Assembly (NCBI GenBank): GCA_015179045.1
Contig: WHUZ01000023.1
Coordinates: 310,001 to 374,000 of the forward strand
DNA: 64,000 bases
Direction: 5' to 3'
From: Kalaharituber pfeilii
Taxonomy: Eukaryota > Ascomycota > Pezizomycetes > Pezizales > Pezizaceae
Made by a program: the position numbers and the translations under genes. A model generated the notes under the pieces. It was not told the origin of the DNA, did not search any database, and saw only the letters and a program-made list of their open reading frames with translations. Below, piece after piece: positions 24,593-35,717 of the stretch (positions within the stretch are counted from its first letter, which is position 1; every line of letters begins with the position of its first letter).

Positions 24593-26067
24593 AAATGAAT
24601 TGGGTTGGGTTTTTTTTTTTTTTTACGTTTCCATAATGAATTTATCTTCATAAAATCTTTTATTTTTATTTATTTTGGAGGGTATGAGGGGAGTTATACA
24701 GTATTTTAGGGTGGTATATTTGTATAGATTTCATGATTCCGTACAATATAATATAGTTCTTTTTATTTTTATTTTATTTTTGTTTTTTTGGGCGGGACAA
24801 ATTTGCAGTATATACCAGATAATCTTTTTGTATAGAAAGGTTCTTTGGTTGTTTATGGATGTATATATATTGTTATCTGAGGTTTTTATTAAAGTCATAA
24901 TCGCGAGGTTCTTCCGCCATCTCTACTGGAGTGGGGTGGGATGGACGAGGGGCTCTTACCCTCAACCCCCGGATTTTGGAACCTAGGTTCATCACAAGTT
25001 TGATTGGCAAAATGGCACAATATATAACTGAACTATAAAAAAGCAAAAAGGAGTCCGTTTTCGTCTTTTTTCGAATATCATGCATATCGAGTCGATGGGT
25101 CCCTTCCAATAGAATGGCTACTACTCTCATCTCCCCCCTCCTTCTCCCTCCCCCCGCCACCCTCATATACGCTTACTTTGCCAAAGGGAAAAAAAAGATT
25201 TCAACAACGCCGCCCAAAGCTTTCTATTTATCCCCCCTCCCTGCCCGCCCGCCTCGCGTCTCCTGGAAAAAGGTACCGTCTAGAGTGTTTACCCACCACA
25301 GAAAATTGAAACCTACGCCTTGGTAGCAGTTGGAATTGACTGCTGTTATGGAGAGGGTAACAACAAGATGCCAAGGTTGACGGCCGTGGCTCATATTTCT
25401 CATGCCGAGCAGAGGAGGAGGGAAGAGGGTTGTCAGGCAGCATCTTAGGAGAAAGCTAATAAGAATGCTCCGGTTCTAGCGATGACCAATTTAAGCCGGG
25501 GGGGTTTAACTCGTTCTTTTTTTTGGGTCTCTGTTATTTTGTAATAGTGAGATGGGGGAGATACGAGGTGCCGCAGTCTGCTGGAGGGCGGGTGTGCAAA
25601 TGTATCGGACGTTGCAGAAACGCAGAGTAAGGGTGAAGTGAGAGCTTTCCGGCTCATTCATCGTCTACATTTTTTACCCTCAACTGTATGTATCTCTGCC
25701 GCGGAATTCCAAAGTTCCAGGACGTCTAAACTACGTGGTTACCCTCCACTGCGTTTACGTTACTAAAGTTTAACTAACACGCTGTGTAACTTACCTTCAA
25801 CTACCTGCATTCAACCTCAAGCGGCGCAGACCCCATAATGTCACGTGATCTAATTAAAGAGGAAACACCCGGAGCTGCGCTCAGGTCCTCGGTCCCAGCG
25901 CTTTTGGCTCCTGGGCATTCATGAACATGCTTCTGCAATATATTTATTTTTTCTCCTCATAAAGCTTTTTGATTTGTCTAAAATCTATTCATACATTTTT
26001 TTTCTCTTTTACACAAGATTTACCCTCAAATGTCATCGCCCAAAGCCCACTGTTTGCACCTCTATCA
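24381..26067. other. palH 3' flank and intergenic spacer
   Basis: It starts with a 29-nt T run (24414-24442) and a 37-nt A run (24554-24590), followed by AT-rich sequence and a pyrimidine-rich stretch near 25130-25260. No supported gene. The two converging transcripts (palH and the RNase III-domain gene) must end here. Confidence 0.5.
24554..24590. repeat. Poly-A run, with poly-T run nearby
   Basis: Thirty-seven A. A T run of 29 lies about 110 bp before it at 24414-24442. The two could pair as a large hairpin in the palH 3' flank. Confidence 0.85.
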
Positions 26068-29055
26068 TTATCTCCTCCCAGTAATCGACCCCCATAACCT
26101 CCCAAAGAATCCCTTGCTTTCTGCTTCCACTACCACCTGCTCCGGCTGCACCTTTTCCAACTGCTCCTCGCGCTCCTCCTGCTTCTCCTCCGTCGCCTTT
26201 GCTTCCTCCTCCCTCTTCCTCCGCTCCTCCATAACCCGCTCCCACTCGGGCCTCTCCATGCCCCCGTTCGCGAAGATCTTCAAGCGTTGCTGCTCCATCC
26301 ACATATCCCAGCCTTGGGCGAACTGCTTAATCTGGTCCTCGCTCAGCTGTGGGTTCTGCGCAATCATGTCGTCGCGGCGCCGCCGCGCGGTGAGCTCCAT
26401 TTGCTCAATGTCGTAGGCGATTCGCGAGGCTTTTAGGTCGAGCTCGCGAGCGGCCTGGAGGCGGGCGTGGTTCGCGGCGCCGGCGGAGATAAGGTCGGCG
26501 AGTTTCTTGGGACTGGGGGTCGTGGAGGGTTGAGGGGCATGTTTGGTGGGCGGCTGGGTGGGTTGAGGAATGGCGCGGGCAGAAGATGGGGATGGAGGTC
26601 TCGGGGTCGGGGTCGGAATGGAAGTGGAGGCGATGGCGGCGGGCTTCTCTTTCTCCGGCTCCTTTTCCTCCTTGTCCTTCTCAGCTTTCTCCTTCTCAAC
26701 CTTCTCCTTCTCCTTCTCAGCCTTCTCCTTCTCAACCTTCTCCTTCTCCGCCTTCTCCTTCTCCGCCTTCTCCTTCTCCGCCTTATCCTTCTCCGCCTTC
26801 TCCTTCTCCGCCTTCTCCTTCTCCGCCTTCTCCTTCTCCACCTTCTCCTTCTCCGCCTTCTCCTTCTCCGCCTTCTCCTTCTCCACCTTCTCCTTCTCCG
26901 CCTTCTCCTTCTCCGCCTTCTCCTTCTCAGCATTCTCCAGCTCAATAGCCTTCTCCTCCACTTCCACCTTCTCCCTATCACCTGCCTCTTCCTTCTCCTT
27001 CGCCTCTCTCTTCTCCCGCTCCTTCGCCATCGCTTCTGTCCGCTTCTCCCCCAAATACCTGTTCAGCGCCCCAAGGACCATCTCTTTCTCCAACCTCATC
27101 CTCTCCAGCCTCCTCGCCTCCACATCCAACCTATCAAATTTCTTTTGAGCCTTTTTCATTGTTTTTGCCTTCGCATTCGCCGCCTTGAGCTGCTCGAGTT
27201 CCTCCTTTGCGACTGCCGCCTCAGCCTTTATCCTCTCCTCCCTCTTCAACAACTCCTCTGCGCGTTTCGCTTGCAATTTGCGCTGTGCCTCCTCCTGCTC
27301 CTTCCTGCGCCTTTCCTCTGCGACCCTCCAAGCCTCCTCAGCTTTGCGTTCCTGCTCCTTCCTCTCCTCTTCTAACGTCCTCAACTCTTGTTCCCGTTTT
27401 CTCCTCTCTTCGGCCTCCCTCGCCTCCCGTTCCCGAATCTTCGACCGCGCCATCTCAGGATCGAACGGAACAGTAGGCCACCTCTTGCCTGTCGCCACTG
27501 CCTCCTCTATTGCCATCTTCAGCTTCTGCTCCGGAGTCGGTTCCTTCTTCCTCTTCTCATCCTCCGCTTCCCTTGCAGCAGCTTCCTTTGCAGCGGCCTT
27601 CTTCGCAGCAGCCTCCTTCTGTCTTGCCTCTTCTTGCGCCTTTGCCGATGGGGCCACTAGCTCCCCCTTCTCCACCGCAGCTCTAATGATCGACCTGTTG
27701 ATCGGCTTTCCTCTGTTCTCAATAATTTGCGTCGCAATATTACTTTCCCACGCCATCAGGACCTGCATACTATCCGGCCTATCACTCGTCGCAACCGCTA
27801 TCCCGATCGGCACGGCACGATGCAGACTTACGACCGTATCCCTTTGATGCGGGACGAGCTGGGAGATATATAACTCCAGCCACGGTTCCATGAGCTCCTT
27901 GACCCAGTAGTAGAGGATCGTGTCGACGTTGGCACCGTCACGGCGTCCGTCGAGATATAGGGCGCCAACGAGCGCCTCGAAGGCGTCGCCCTGCGCTTCT
28001 TCGCTAGATTTGCAAGGGATGTTGTAGATGCGGGAGAAATAGGCGAATTGGGCGTTGCAGACGAGGCGAGCTTTGAGGCTCTAAGCGGGGCGGTGTTAGA
28101 TCCTCCTATGCAGATGAAAAAGGTGAGTGCGGGAGAGGGGGGAAGAGAGGGTGGCTTGCCGTCATGACACCAGCAATGCAGTAGTATTCATTTATAAGCA
28201 GATCTGAGACGTGTTTTCCGACGACGCTGTCGCCCAGAAACGCGATGCGGTCATATCCTTCGTGCATCATTCTGATATGATGCGGGGAGGCCATCCAGAC
28301 ACTCGGATGACACTACAAATGACTCCCCAATAGGAACTCAATTGTTAGTCCCCACAGTTCCATATAGATCTCAGTAACAATACAGCCTAGTTGATGGCAA
28401 TTACCTTCGCTATCTGCTGATTATCATTACACTTAAACCTCGGCAAGGGCGGTGGATAATTCCCCCTCGACATCAGCTTCTTGTCATATTCGGATGCCTC
28501 CTCGCTCCAGAAGAACACGCTCGAGATCTTATTCTTTTGGGGCTCGTAGTCTAAATTCTTAGGGGGCTTTAAGGTCGCAGGCTGCAGGCCCATGCCAATG
28601 TGGTATAGTTCTAAGGCCTTGGTCATTCGGGCTCTGGCAGCGAGACGGAGCGAAGCAGGAGCAGAAGGGGAAAGCGGGCCACCGGAGCGATTGATGGCTT
28701 CAGAGACAGCGGCCATGGCTTCGCGGTGGACGCGGCGGGCTCGGCGAGTGGAGAGGGAAGGGGGGGTAGTAGAGAAGGGGCGATGGAAAATGAGTGTGGT
28801 GCATGGTGAGGTAGGTTTGTCTGAGGGTTCCAACGTCCGGGGCCTGGAGGTTAGAGATAGAGAGGAGGGGGAATGTAATGGCCGAATTGAGGTTTGGGCG
28901 TTTGAGGAGGCTCTTCGGCTGGAGGGTCCGAGATATGCCTATTGGAAACAATGTACCTTAGCCAATGTGTGTCATGTCAAACAGAGCAGCCGGGATTTAG
29001 GATGTGCAGTTACCCTCCTAGCAGGGCCCGAGGACCTGGCGGTGACGCTCAGCAT
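26068..29055 (-). CDS. Mitochondrial RNase III-domain protein with Lys/Glu tail
   Basis: Model: join(26068..28080, 28160..28312, 28405..28938, 29014..29055), 913 aa. Exon 1 (14 codons from ATG 29055) plus exon 2 give an Arg/Ser-rich, acid-free N-terminus ([14 protein letters not shown], later RPFSTTPP), typical of a mitochondrial presequence. The RNase III fold follows: FLGDSV near 217-222 and [13 protein letters not shown] near 275-287. Of the usual acidic quartet, the GD Asp and the D/E pair of DAFE are kept. The Glu normally four residues before the GD Asp reads Ala (RIAFLGD). Nearest relatives are probably mL44/Mrpl3-like mitoribosomal or other fungal RNase III-like proteins. From about 310 a charged coiled coil begins, peaking in KEKAE-type repeats (about 624-717), with a conserved-looking C-terminus ending [14 protein letters not shown]. 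The third intron (28081-28159) is GC-AG. Whether it cuts RNA or is structural is unknown. Confidence 0.8.
26665..26935. repeat. 15-bp minisatellite encoding KEKAE repeats
   Basis: Tandem units of the form CTTCTCCGCCTTCTC with CCA, CTC and CTT variants, kept in frame with the RNase III-domain gene. The plus strand is nearly pure pyrimidine here. The unit length is mostly a multiple of 5 codons, with shortened EKEKEK units. Confidence 0.9.
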
Positions 29056-29854
29056 CTCCGGTTTGACCTGGCCTGGCCGAGCTCAGCTCAATTGAATACT
29101 GTACGTTCGTGGCAGACGATGCTGGGATCGAGTGTCAGGCCAGTCCAGTCGCAGAGGATATGGTTGGAATTGGGCAATTGACGTTGGGACTTGCGGGGAG
29201 GAGTCCAGATGGTGATCAGGATGCGTGCTCCCGGAACTCGGAGAGCGTGGCAGGTTGTGGGGCGGGGGGAGCTGAATGCGTCTGGTGGGGGTGAAAGTGG
29301 GAATTGGGCGGCGGGAATGGGGGTGGGAAGCGTACATAGACCTCAATTGCAAACCACCAGGCACGTCAAGCGAGGAGATGGACTGCACTGAGACTGCCCC
29401 TGGCCTTTTCCCTGCTGCTTTTCACTTTGTAACTCTTTTATGCTTATTTTTTCTGGTTCCAGATTTCCAACCTTGAAATGTTTCTGTCCTTTTTTTTTTT
29501 TTTTGGAGTGGTGGTGTAGCGTGGTTGACTCTTTTTTTTTTTTTTTTTTTTTTTTTGCCCCGCGCTAGTTGGGCCCCAGGGACAGCGCCCTGCCGAAAAT
29601 GGCGCGCAGGGTGTGGCGCCGGCAGAGACAAGGCCTCAAAACATTGCGGTAACACAGCGCGAACGAAAAAATTCTGCTGCTGCTTGACCCATTCACCATT
29701 CGCCTTTACAGAACAGCTGAGGATGTCCTGACCGAGGAGATGATTCTTTCTTCTCTCATGGCGCCCATCATTACGATTAAGGAACTAAACTCTAATATAC
29801 ACGAAATTATCCCCCTAACCCCAGCTGCGAGAACAGCCCACGTGACCAATTCGT
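29056..29854. other. Spacer between RNase III-domain and phosphatase genes
   Basis: Promoter side of the RNase III-domain gene and 3' side of the phosphatase gene, both on the minus strand. It contains T runs at about 29490-29505 and 29531-29557. No gene seen. Confidence 0.5.
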
Positions 29855-31648
29855 TTAGTGGTGGTGCATTGCCAAACTCCTCCTGCTCTTCTTCGCCTTA
29901 CCCGCAGGTGGCAAGACATAGTCCTTTATCCACTCTTTTTCATTCTGCAACTTCCTGCTAATGGTCTTCAAATCGAGTTTGAGCTTATTAGCGACAAAAA
30001 ATGCAACCTCAGTGTTGTCATGGTTGCCTATAAAGTCCTCATGCCCAGGTCCATAACCAAATAATGACACATCCACGGCGCTGTGGCCGGTAGTAGCAAA
30101 GTTAGCTCCAGTACGCTTGCTCAATGCGTTTGCAAACACGAAGCTAGCGGTCACAGCCTTATCCTTGGCAGCCGTTGCCGCAGCGAGTTCCTCAGCAGAC
30201 GGGTCGGAAACACCATATTTGGAGAACAGCTCAACGAGGTATGCATCGGGGGCTGGTCCAGTATAAGACTTCCATTTCCCGGCAATGATTTCAGTGCTTC
30301 CAGTAGCATTTTTCAGGGCAGCTGGTGCCCACCAGTAATAAGGTGAACTGTCAAGAACCTTTCCGGCAAGGGTCAATCCACCGCATTCGTGGTCGGCGTT
30401 GGAAATCATGATAGTTGGACTATCACTGTGGCGGTCTATCCACTGCGTAATGGCCTTCATGGCGTTGTTGTATTCCAAGATGTCGTAGACATGCCCCGCC
30501 GGGTCGTTGGCGTGACCAGCATGGTCCTACACCATGAGGTAAATATTTGAGACGAATCAATTTTGCCTGCTAATACAACACTTACAATTCTGGAAGCCTC
30601 GATCATAATGAAAAAGCCCTTCTTGCTGCTCTTGGTAGCAGCGTAGAGGTCATCAAGAGCCTTGATTGACATTTCGGTAAGGCTAGGCTCTTTCTTTGCA
30701 TCTCTGTCAATCTCGTAAGACATATGGCCTGTAATTCATGTTTAGAAAACGTTCTGTCGCCTCTCCAATGAAATATGTGATTACACACCCATAGTGAACA
30801 AGCCGAGATATGGAAGCTTCTGCTTCTTGTCGAAGCCAGCCCTATCCAAGAAAACGGAGAATCCGTACTTTTGCTCCGCGATTTTTAAGGCATTAATATC
30901 ATCATCTCTGCAACTTCCGGACTCTGATTGAGGGATGAAGAAGCATCTGCCGCCACCCATCAATATGTCCACTTGGGGCCCAAATGGATGGGCATATCCA
31001 ATCTCTTGAAGGGCGATGTTAGCTTCCTCATCCCTATCCCAAACGTGAGCAACATATGATGCAGGTGTAGCCTGGATTATTTTAAATTAGTATATCTTAT
31101 CAAAAAGGCAATTGAGCACATACGTGAGTGATCCTACTTGTCACAACCAAGCCAGTCTTGAACCCCTGCGCCTTTGCTGCCTCCAAAACGGTTCCGCAAG
31201 GGACATTATCGTCATTGACACCAACAGCCTAGAGTTGTTAGCAGGTGCCGACAATTCTTTTCGCAGGAAATATGACATACTCCATTCAATGTTTTAATAC
31301 CGCAAGAGTAAGCGGTAGCGGAAGATGAAGAGTCAGTGACAAAGGAGTCACTAGATCTCGTGCGAATGCTTCCGATCAACAGCTCATCAATTGGGAGATG
31401 AACGGTATTGTTGTTACTCCAGTGAACGTAGTCTCTTGCCATGGTTTCTGAAGCAGGCCCAAAGCCATCTGGGATCACCTGAAAGAGATATGAGTACACG
31501 AAACAAATATTTGAGAAACGCAAGATCAGGATGAATGTACCATGATGAAGTTGCGTGGTTTCTTTGAGCAATGGTTCCAACGACTGGCACCAGTCGTACT
31601 GACAAAGCCACTGAAGGCGAGGAGAAACAATCCATTGGCGAGAAACAT
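29855..31648 (-). CDS. Alkaline phosphatase (Pho8/PhoA family)
   Basis: Model: join(29855..30526, 30586..30728, 30789..31071, 31124..31228, 31281..31478, 31541..31648), 502 aa, six exons with 52-62-nt introns, all in frame. It hydrolyses phosphate monoesters with a two-zinc/one-magnesium site. The N-terminus (MFLANGLFLLAFSGFVSTTG) is a signal peptide or signal anchor, so the enzyme is secreted, wall-associated or vacuolar. Visible sites are the metal Asp in IPDGFG (about 40), the nucleophile Ser in TDSSSSATAY (about 86), metal residues in EASRIDHAGHAND (about 275-287), the DH pair in NADHECGG (about 324-325), and the His in TTGHSAVD. Length is close to the family norm. The C-terminus ends in three His and shows no obvious GPI signal. 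Phosphate or pH control is likely by family analogy but not shown. Confidence 0.92.
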
Positions 31649-31910
31649 AGGTCAGAAATTGTTGCTACTGAAGAGGTACTGCTGGTGGAGGGTGGGCTGC
31701 CTCTGGGCGCAACAATATAGATAAGGAGCGGCTTGCTGGATGAGATCTGCCGCCGAGGGGATGAAGGATCTTTTATACCTGTATTTCAACAGCCTGCGGA
31801 TTATGAATTACGCATAGAATATATATAAGTCCATACTGTCCTCCTTCCGGAGCAATTTGCCATATGCGAACACCCATGCAAATAGCGATTGGAGTAGTAC
31901 AAGCAAAGCA

Positions 31911-32195
31911 ATGTTAGCAGGAGCATGGCAGCCTCGTCCATCTGGCAGCCGGTCTGCCATGTCTACGCCTTGGCTAGCTATGCATGGAAGGTATGGTCTT
32001 AGAATGGTGACCGTGCTGCAGTGTCGGGTCTCCTCTGACGATAAAGTGTTTGTACCAGTAGTATCCCTTGGATTCGCAAGACATGCATCTGAGCGGACCC
32101 CACTTGCGAAGACACAACTCTCAAAAGTGCTCCTTTCTCGAATTCTGACAAAAAGATCTGGACTCTCTGATTGGCTTTCTGGCGAAGGGTGCTGA
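31911..32195 (+). pseudogene. Repeat-encoded ORF, copy 1 (unknown family)
   Basis: An open frame contains VSLGFARHASERTPLAKTQ. It is clearly related to the frame at 34398-34652 (SFGVKRHAAECTLLAKTEQ) at both DNA and protein level, on the same strand. Function is unknown. It may derive from a transposable element or a dispersed gene family. No start or stop context supports an expressed gene. Confidence 0.35.
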
Positions 32196-33685
32196 AAAGT
32201 GGCGCTGGGGGGTCCGCTGCGATGCATGTCTCGCGGCTCCAAGGCATACGGGGCGGTCAGGCAGGGCCGCAGCGAGTGCGACCTACTACTAGTAGTATGG
32301 CTGGCAAAAGCTGCTGTGGCGTGAGGTCAATTCGGCGGCGATGCGTGTGATAAGCGTATCGCAGAGCTCGTGCGCCACGGGGGCCAGGCGATTGGCTGGG
32401 CCCACCCCGGCTCGACTGCAAGCCCGTTTGGTGCAGGGTTGCCAAATGCCTAGACAGGAAGTTCGCATTACCACACGTGGAGCGGAATTGCTCCAATACT
32501 GAGGCCTCGCCTGCTCACGGGAGGGCGCCTTTTGCGCGCAGGTGCCCTCTTTGAGGTTGCATGTGTACTTGGCAAGCAATTGGGAAGATTCTGCCCTGTC
32601 TTCCGCCTCGCCGCGCAGCGAATTCAAATGAAAAGTGCCTATAATAATTTATGCGGTCTCGGCCACATCAAGCGGGCAGCAATTGCATGAACCCCAATTT
32701 GACAGCACATATGTAGGTACTAGTATCCCAATCGCCATTTAGCGTCATATTTCATGGCTGCGGCTATATGAGACGCCGTGCATCATGTGCCCATAACCCC
32801 ACACCAGGAGATGTTCATGTTCCAGTCATGGTGATGCGCCCAACCGCACGTGATTGGATCGGTTGGGACGGCTTCCAGGTATTCGTCGCAGCGTCAAGTT
32901 GCATCTGGATAAATTGACTCAGGACAAGAGATAACGAAGGCTTCATCAAAGCACTGACCCCACGCCACCACGTGCTTTCTTCAATCGCTCCTTATTTGCT
33001 CATATCACTAGTCTGGTTGGTGATATCACCTTCGTGTTGAGAACTAATATTCCAAGGGAATAGTACAGGATGGAATACTAGTATCTACCCTGTGTCGCGC
33101 TCCGTCCGCGATTGCGTGCAAGGAGTTGAGGGTTAATAGTGGGGGTGGGTGGTGGGGGGTGCATCAGGGCTCGTGCACGAGAGGGGAGCAGCTCACAACA
33201 CCACGTGGCCGTGAAGACATGACGACCATTAGGAAACTCTGAATCGACCGTTGGAAATTTGAAAGGGTGCAATAAACGTACCCGTTGTAATCTTTCCATC
33301 CCAGACAAGCGTTTGGGTAGGGATGCAATGCGGCGCGGGTATCTAAGTGTAGAAGATCTGGTAGATCTCGGAAGATAGGCATATCATATCATAATGCTGC
33401 AGCTTCTTCGTTCGAGGGTGTTGCCGGCAGGACGGCCTAACCCTCTGCACTCCGACTTAGCCCTCTTAGCCTCGGAAGCACCTTTTTCCTCAAGTAAATT
33501 AAATCAAATGATCGATTGAGAATTCTGGTGGATCACCTTATTGACGTTTCATCCCACATGCCCTTAATGAGCTTGCGCTTACAAGTAATACCTCAATTTC
33601 AACAGAGGCATATTTTCACTAGTGGCATCGTTCCTAGGGTGGCAGGGAAAGTGAGGGTGTGATTTCAATCAAGAGGGTGCGGATA

Positions 33686-33833
33686 CAACCAGACTAGCGG
33701 GAATACTTGATTAGGAAATCCCTTATGAGGAACGGTTAGACGAGTAGATGTTGTAGTCTGGTTGCACTACCCCTCGTATGGAAGTTGTACAGTAGTGGTA
33801 TTCAGATTAGGCCAACTCCATACAGAATTTTTT
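33686..33833. mobile_element. Transposon-end fragments
   Basis: An 11-bp inverted repeat, CAACCAGACTA (33686-33696) and its complement (33754-33764), brackets about 80 bp. The right arm is part of a 15-mer shared with 51785-51799. Immediately downstream, 33797-33833 matches the left end of the MITE at 62653 (GGTATTCAGATTAG and CTCCATACAGAAT), without a matching right end. Confidence 0.5.
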
Positions 33834-34100
33834 TTTTTCCTTCATGTTAAAAACTGGATAAACCTGTTCTCGTTCCCACATTGAGATTTAATTACGAGCT
33901 GCGCTTGGCTGTTCACCTAGCGGCCAAATAATCCTTTTAACACGGAGCACCTGACCAGAGAGGCTGGAAGAGACCAGATTATTTCCGAGAAGATTTTGGG
34001 ACAACTGCATACAATGTTGCGTACACGAATGTATGTTGCATCGCTCACACGTGACCTTGATGCAATCAGGGCGTGCATAATCTGGGTGATTTTTGGACCA

Positions 34101-34101
<1 letters not shown>

Positions 34102-34142
<41 letters not shown>
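34102..34142. repeat. Poly-A run
   Basis: Forty-one consecutive A. It could be a retroelement tail or simple slippage. Confidence 0.9.
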
Positions 34143-34144
<2 letters not shown>

Positions 34145-34371
34145 AAGATTTTCACAAGAGGGTGCTAGGTAGTACGCAGACCTCAGAGCGGTTTGTCTGC
34201 CGGCTTTCATTTATATGGAGACAATCTAATCTGCAGAACGCTAGTATATAGAAGAACTGAGAGCGGGAGGTAGACTGAGCGGGAGGTTACCTCCGCCCTT
34301 AAACCTGCCTGTCTTCTTTCTGATTTTTGCCATTTTGTAATTGGTAACTAGAGTGGACTATAAAGTTGATA

Positions 34372-34702
34372 CAGTGCCTAGCAGAAAGTCTTCCTAGATG
34401 GTTTCTCTATGCAGCATAACGGAAAGCATGAGGTCCACTTTACCAAGTATCATATCCTTTGGAGTCAAGAGACATGCAGCTGAGTGCACTCTCCTTGCAA
34501 AAACAGAACAATTGAACAAAAAATACTCAATCTTAGATTCTGAAAAAGATTCAGATTCTCCAGTGTCCATTCATGCGGTCTACTATTTTTCTGTAATTTT
34601 TGTTGTTAACTCATTGATTTTTTGTGACTTTTCTCATGATACTGAGAAATAGTGCAGGGGAGATGCGCTCGGCTGCATGTCTCAGGGAGGAAATAGGCAC
34701 TG
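34372..34702. mobile_element. 331-bp repeat with short TIRs and TA flanks
   Basis: It begins CAGTGCCTA and ends with the exact complement TAGGCACTG, flanked by TA on both sides (34370-34371, 34703-34704). The interior is a diverged, more AT-rich copy of 31950-32190 and carries the open frame 34398-34652. The short 9-bp TIR makes this less certain than the other MITEs. Confidence 0.5.
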
Positions 34703-34927
34703 TAGCAAATGCCAAGCCCTAAGCGAGGCTACAGATCACGAGAGTAACATCACGTGCCTTTCTGTTGCCAGAGTATCGAGATTCACTTGATAGTGTCAGC
34801 CAGAGACCAGAAACCAACTGGCACTCCTGTGTTCCACCAGTGTTCGATTCATCCGCTTGGCAATACCATTCATCCCTCGGGAATAGGGCTGAGTTACGAG
34901 TGTTTCAATGCCTTTTTGTTGCATATA

Positions 34928-35717
34928 CAGTCTACCCTTGCTATACCGGATCGCTAAAATCTGGCAATTTTTGTCCGGTATAGCAAGGTTCCGGTATAGA
35001 ATAAAATGCTTGGCAGACAGGGTGGTGATAAATCTAAATAATTACTGAAATAGGAAATGAATGAAGTAAACATCACCTTGTTTACATATCTAGCCAAATA
35101 CATCACTATGTATTACTCACAATATCTAGAAAACATCGGGCCTTAAGTGTGCTTTACAAACATCAAATATCTAAATGTTGACTAGAACCAAAGTATGAGT
35201 TTGGTAAACATTTTTGAGATACATGGTAAGATGACTGTACTTCCTATGATTTAGGGCTGATCAGTAGCTGTATCTACTTTGTCAGATATCTTGAAACAAA
35301 GTGATAAGTGCTTAACAATTAATCTCAGAAATGATAGTACATGGAAAATGAAGCAACGAAGTGCCCAGTTTCCATTACTTGAACAACATTGTAGCAAGTG
35401 ATGGTAGCAGCGGTAGCAGCGGTAGCAGCGGCAGTAGCGGCAGTAGCGGAAGCAGCGCAGTGGTAGCAGCAGTGATGGCAGCCAAGTGTGAAGTGGGGTA
35501 GTTTAAGATGTATTAGTATTAGTGTATCCAGTATAGCAAATATTATTTGTATGGAGACAGGGGGGTACTTGTCCGGAGGTTTCTGTCCGGTCCGGAATTG
35601 TTAGGGCGTCCGGTATAGCAAGGGCGATTTGTATGAGGAACGGATGTCGCAGGCAGAGGCCATCCGGTATAACAAGGTTTCCGGTATAGCGAGGTCCGGT
35701 ATAGCAAGGGTAGACTG
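34928..35717. mobile_element. 790-bp pogo-like non-autonomous element
   Basis: Perfect terminal inverted repeats start CAGTCTACCCTTGCTATACC (23 bp in all) and are flanked by TA (34926-34927, 35718-35719). A subterminal motif, CCGGTATAGCAAGG, recurs about seven times in both orientations near the two ends, as expected of transposase-binding repeats. The interior is AT-rich with a trinucleotide microsatellite at 35399-35481 and no transposase ORF. CAGT..TA ends with CTATA-rich TIRs resemble pogo/Fot families. Confidence 0.85.
35399..35481. repeat. GCA/GTA-type trinucleotide repeat
   Basis: Tandem GGTAGCAGC/GGCAGTAGC units inside the pogo-like element. Confidence 0.8.

Noticed and set aside
26433..27375. 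Long Arg-rich (minus) and Ser/Phe- or Leu-rich (plus) open frames
   Set aside because: They are shadow frames of the KEKAE minisatellite and coiled-coil region of the RNase III-domain gene.
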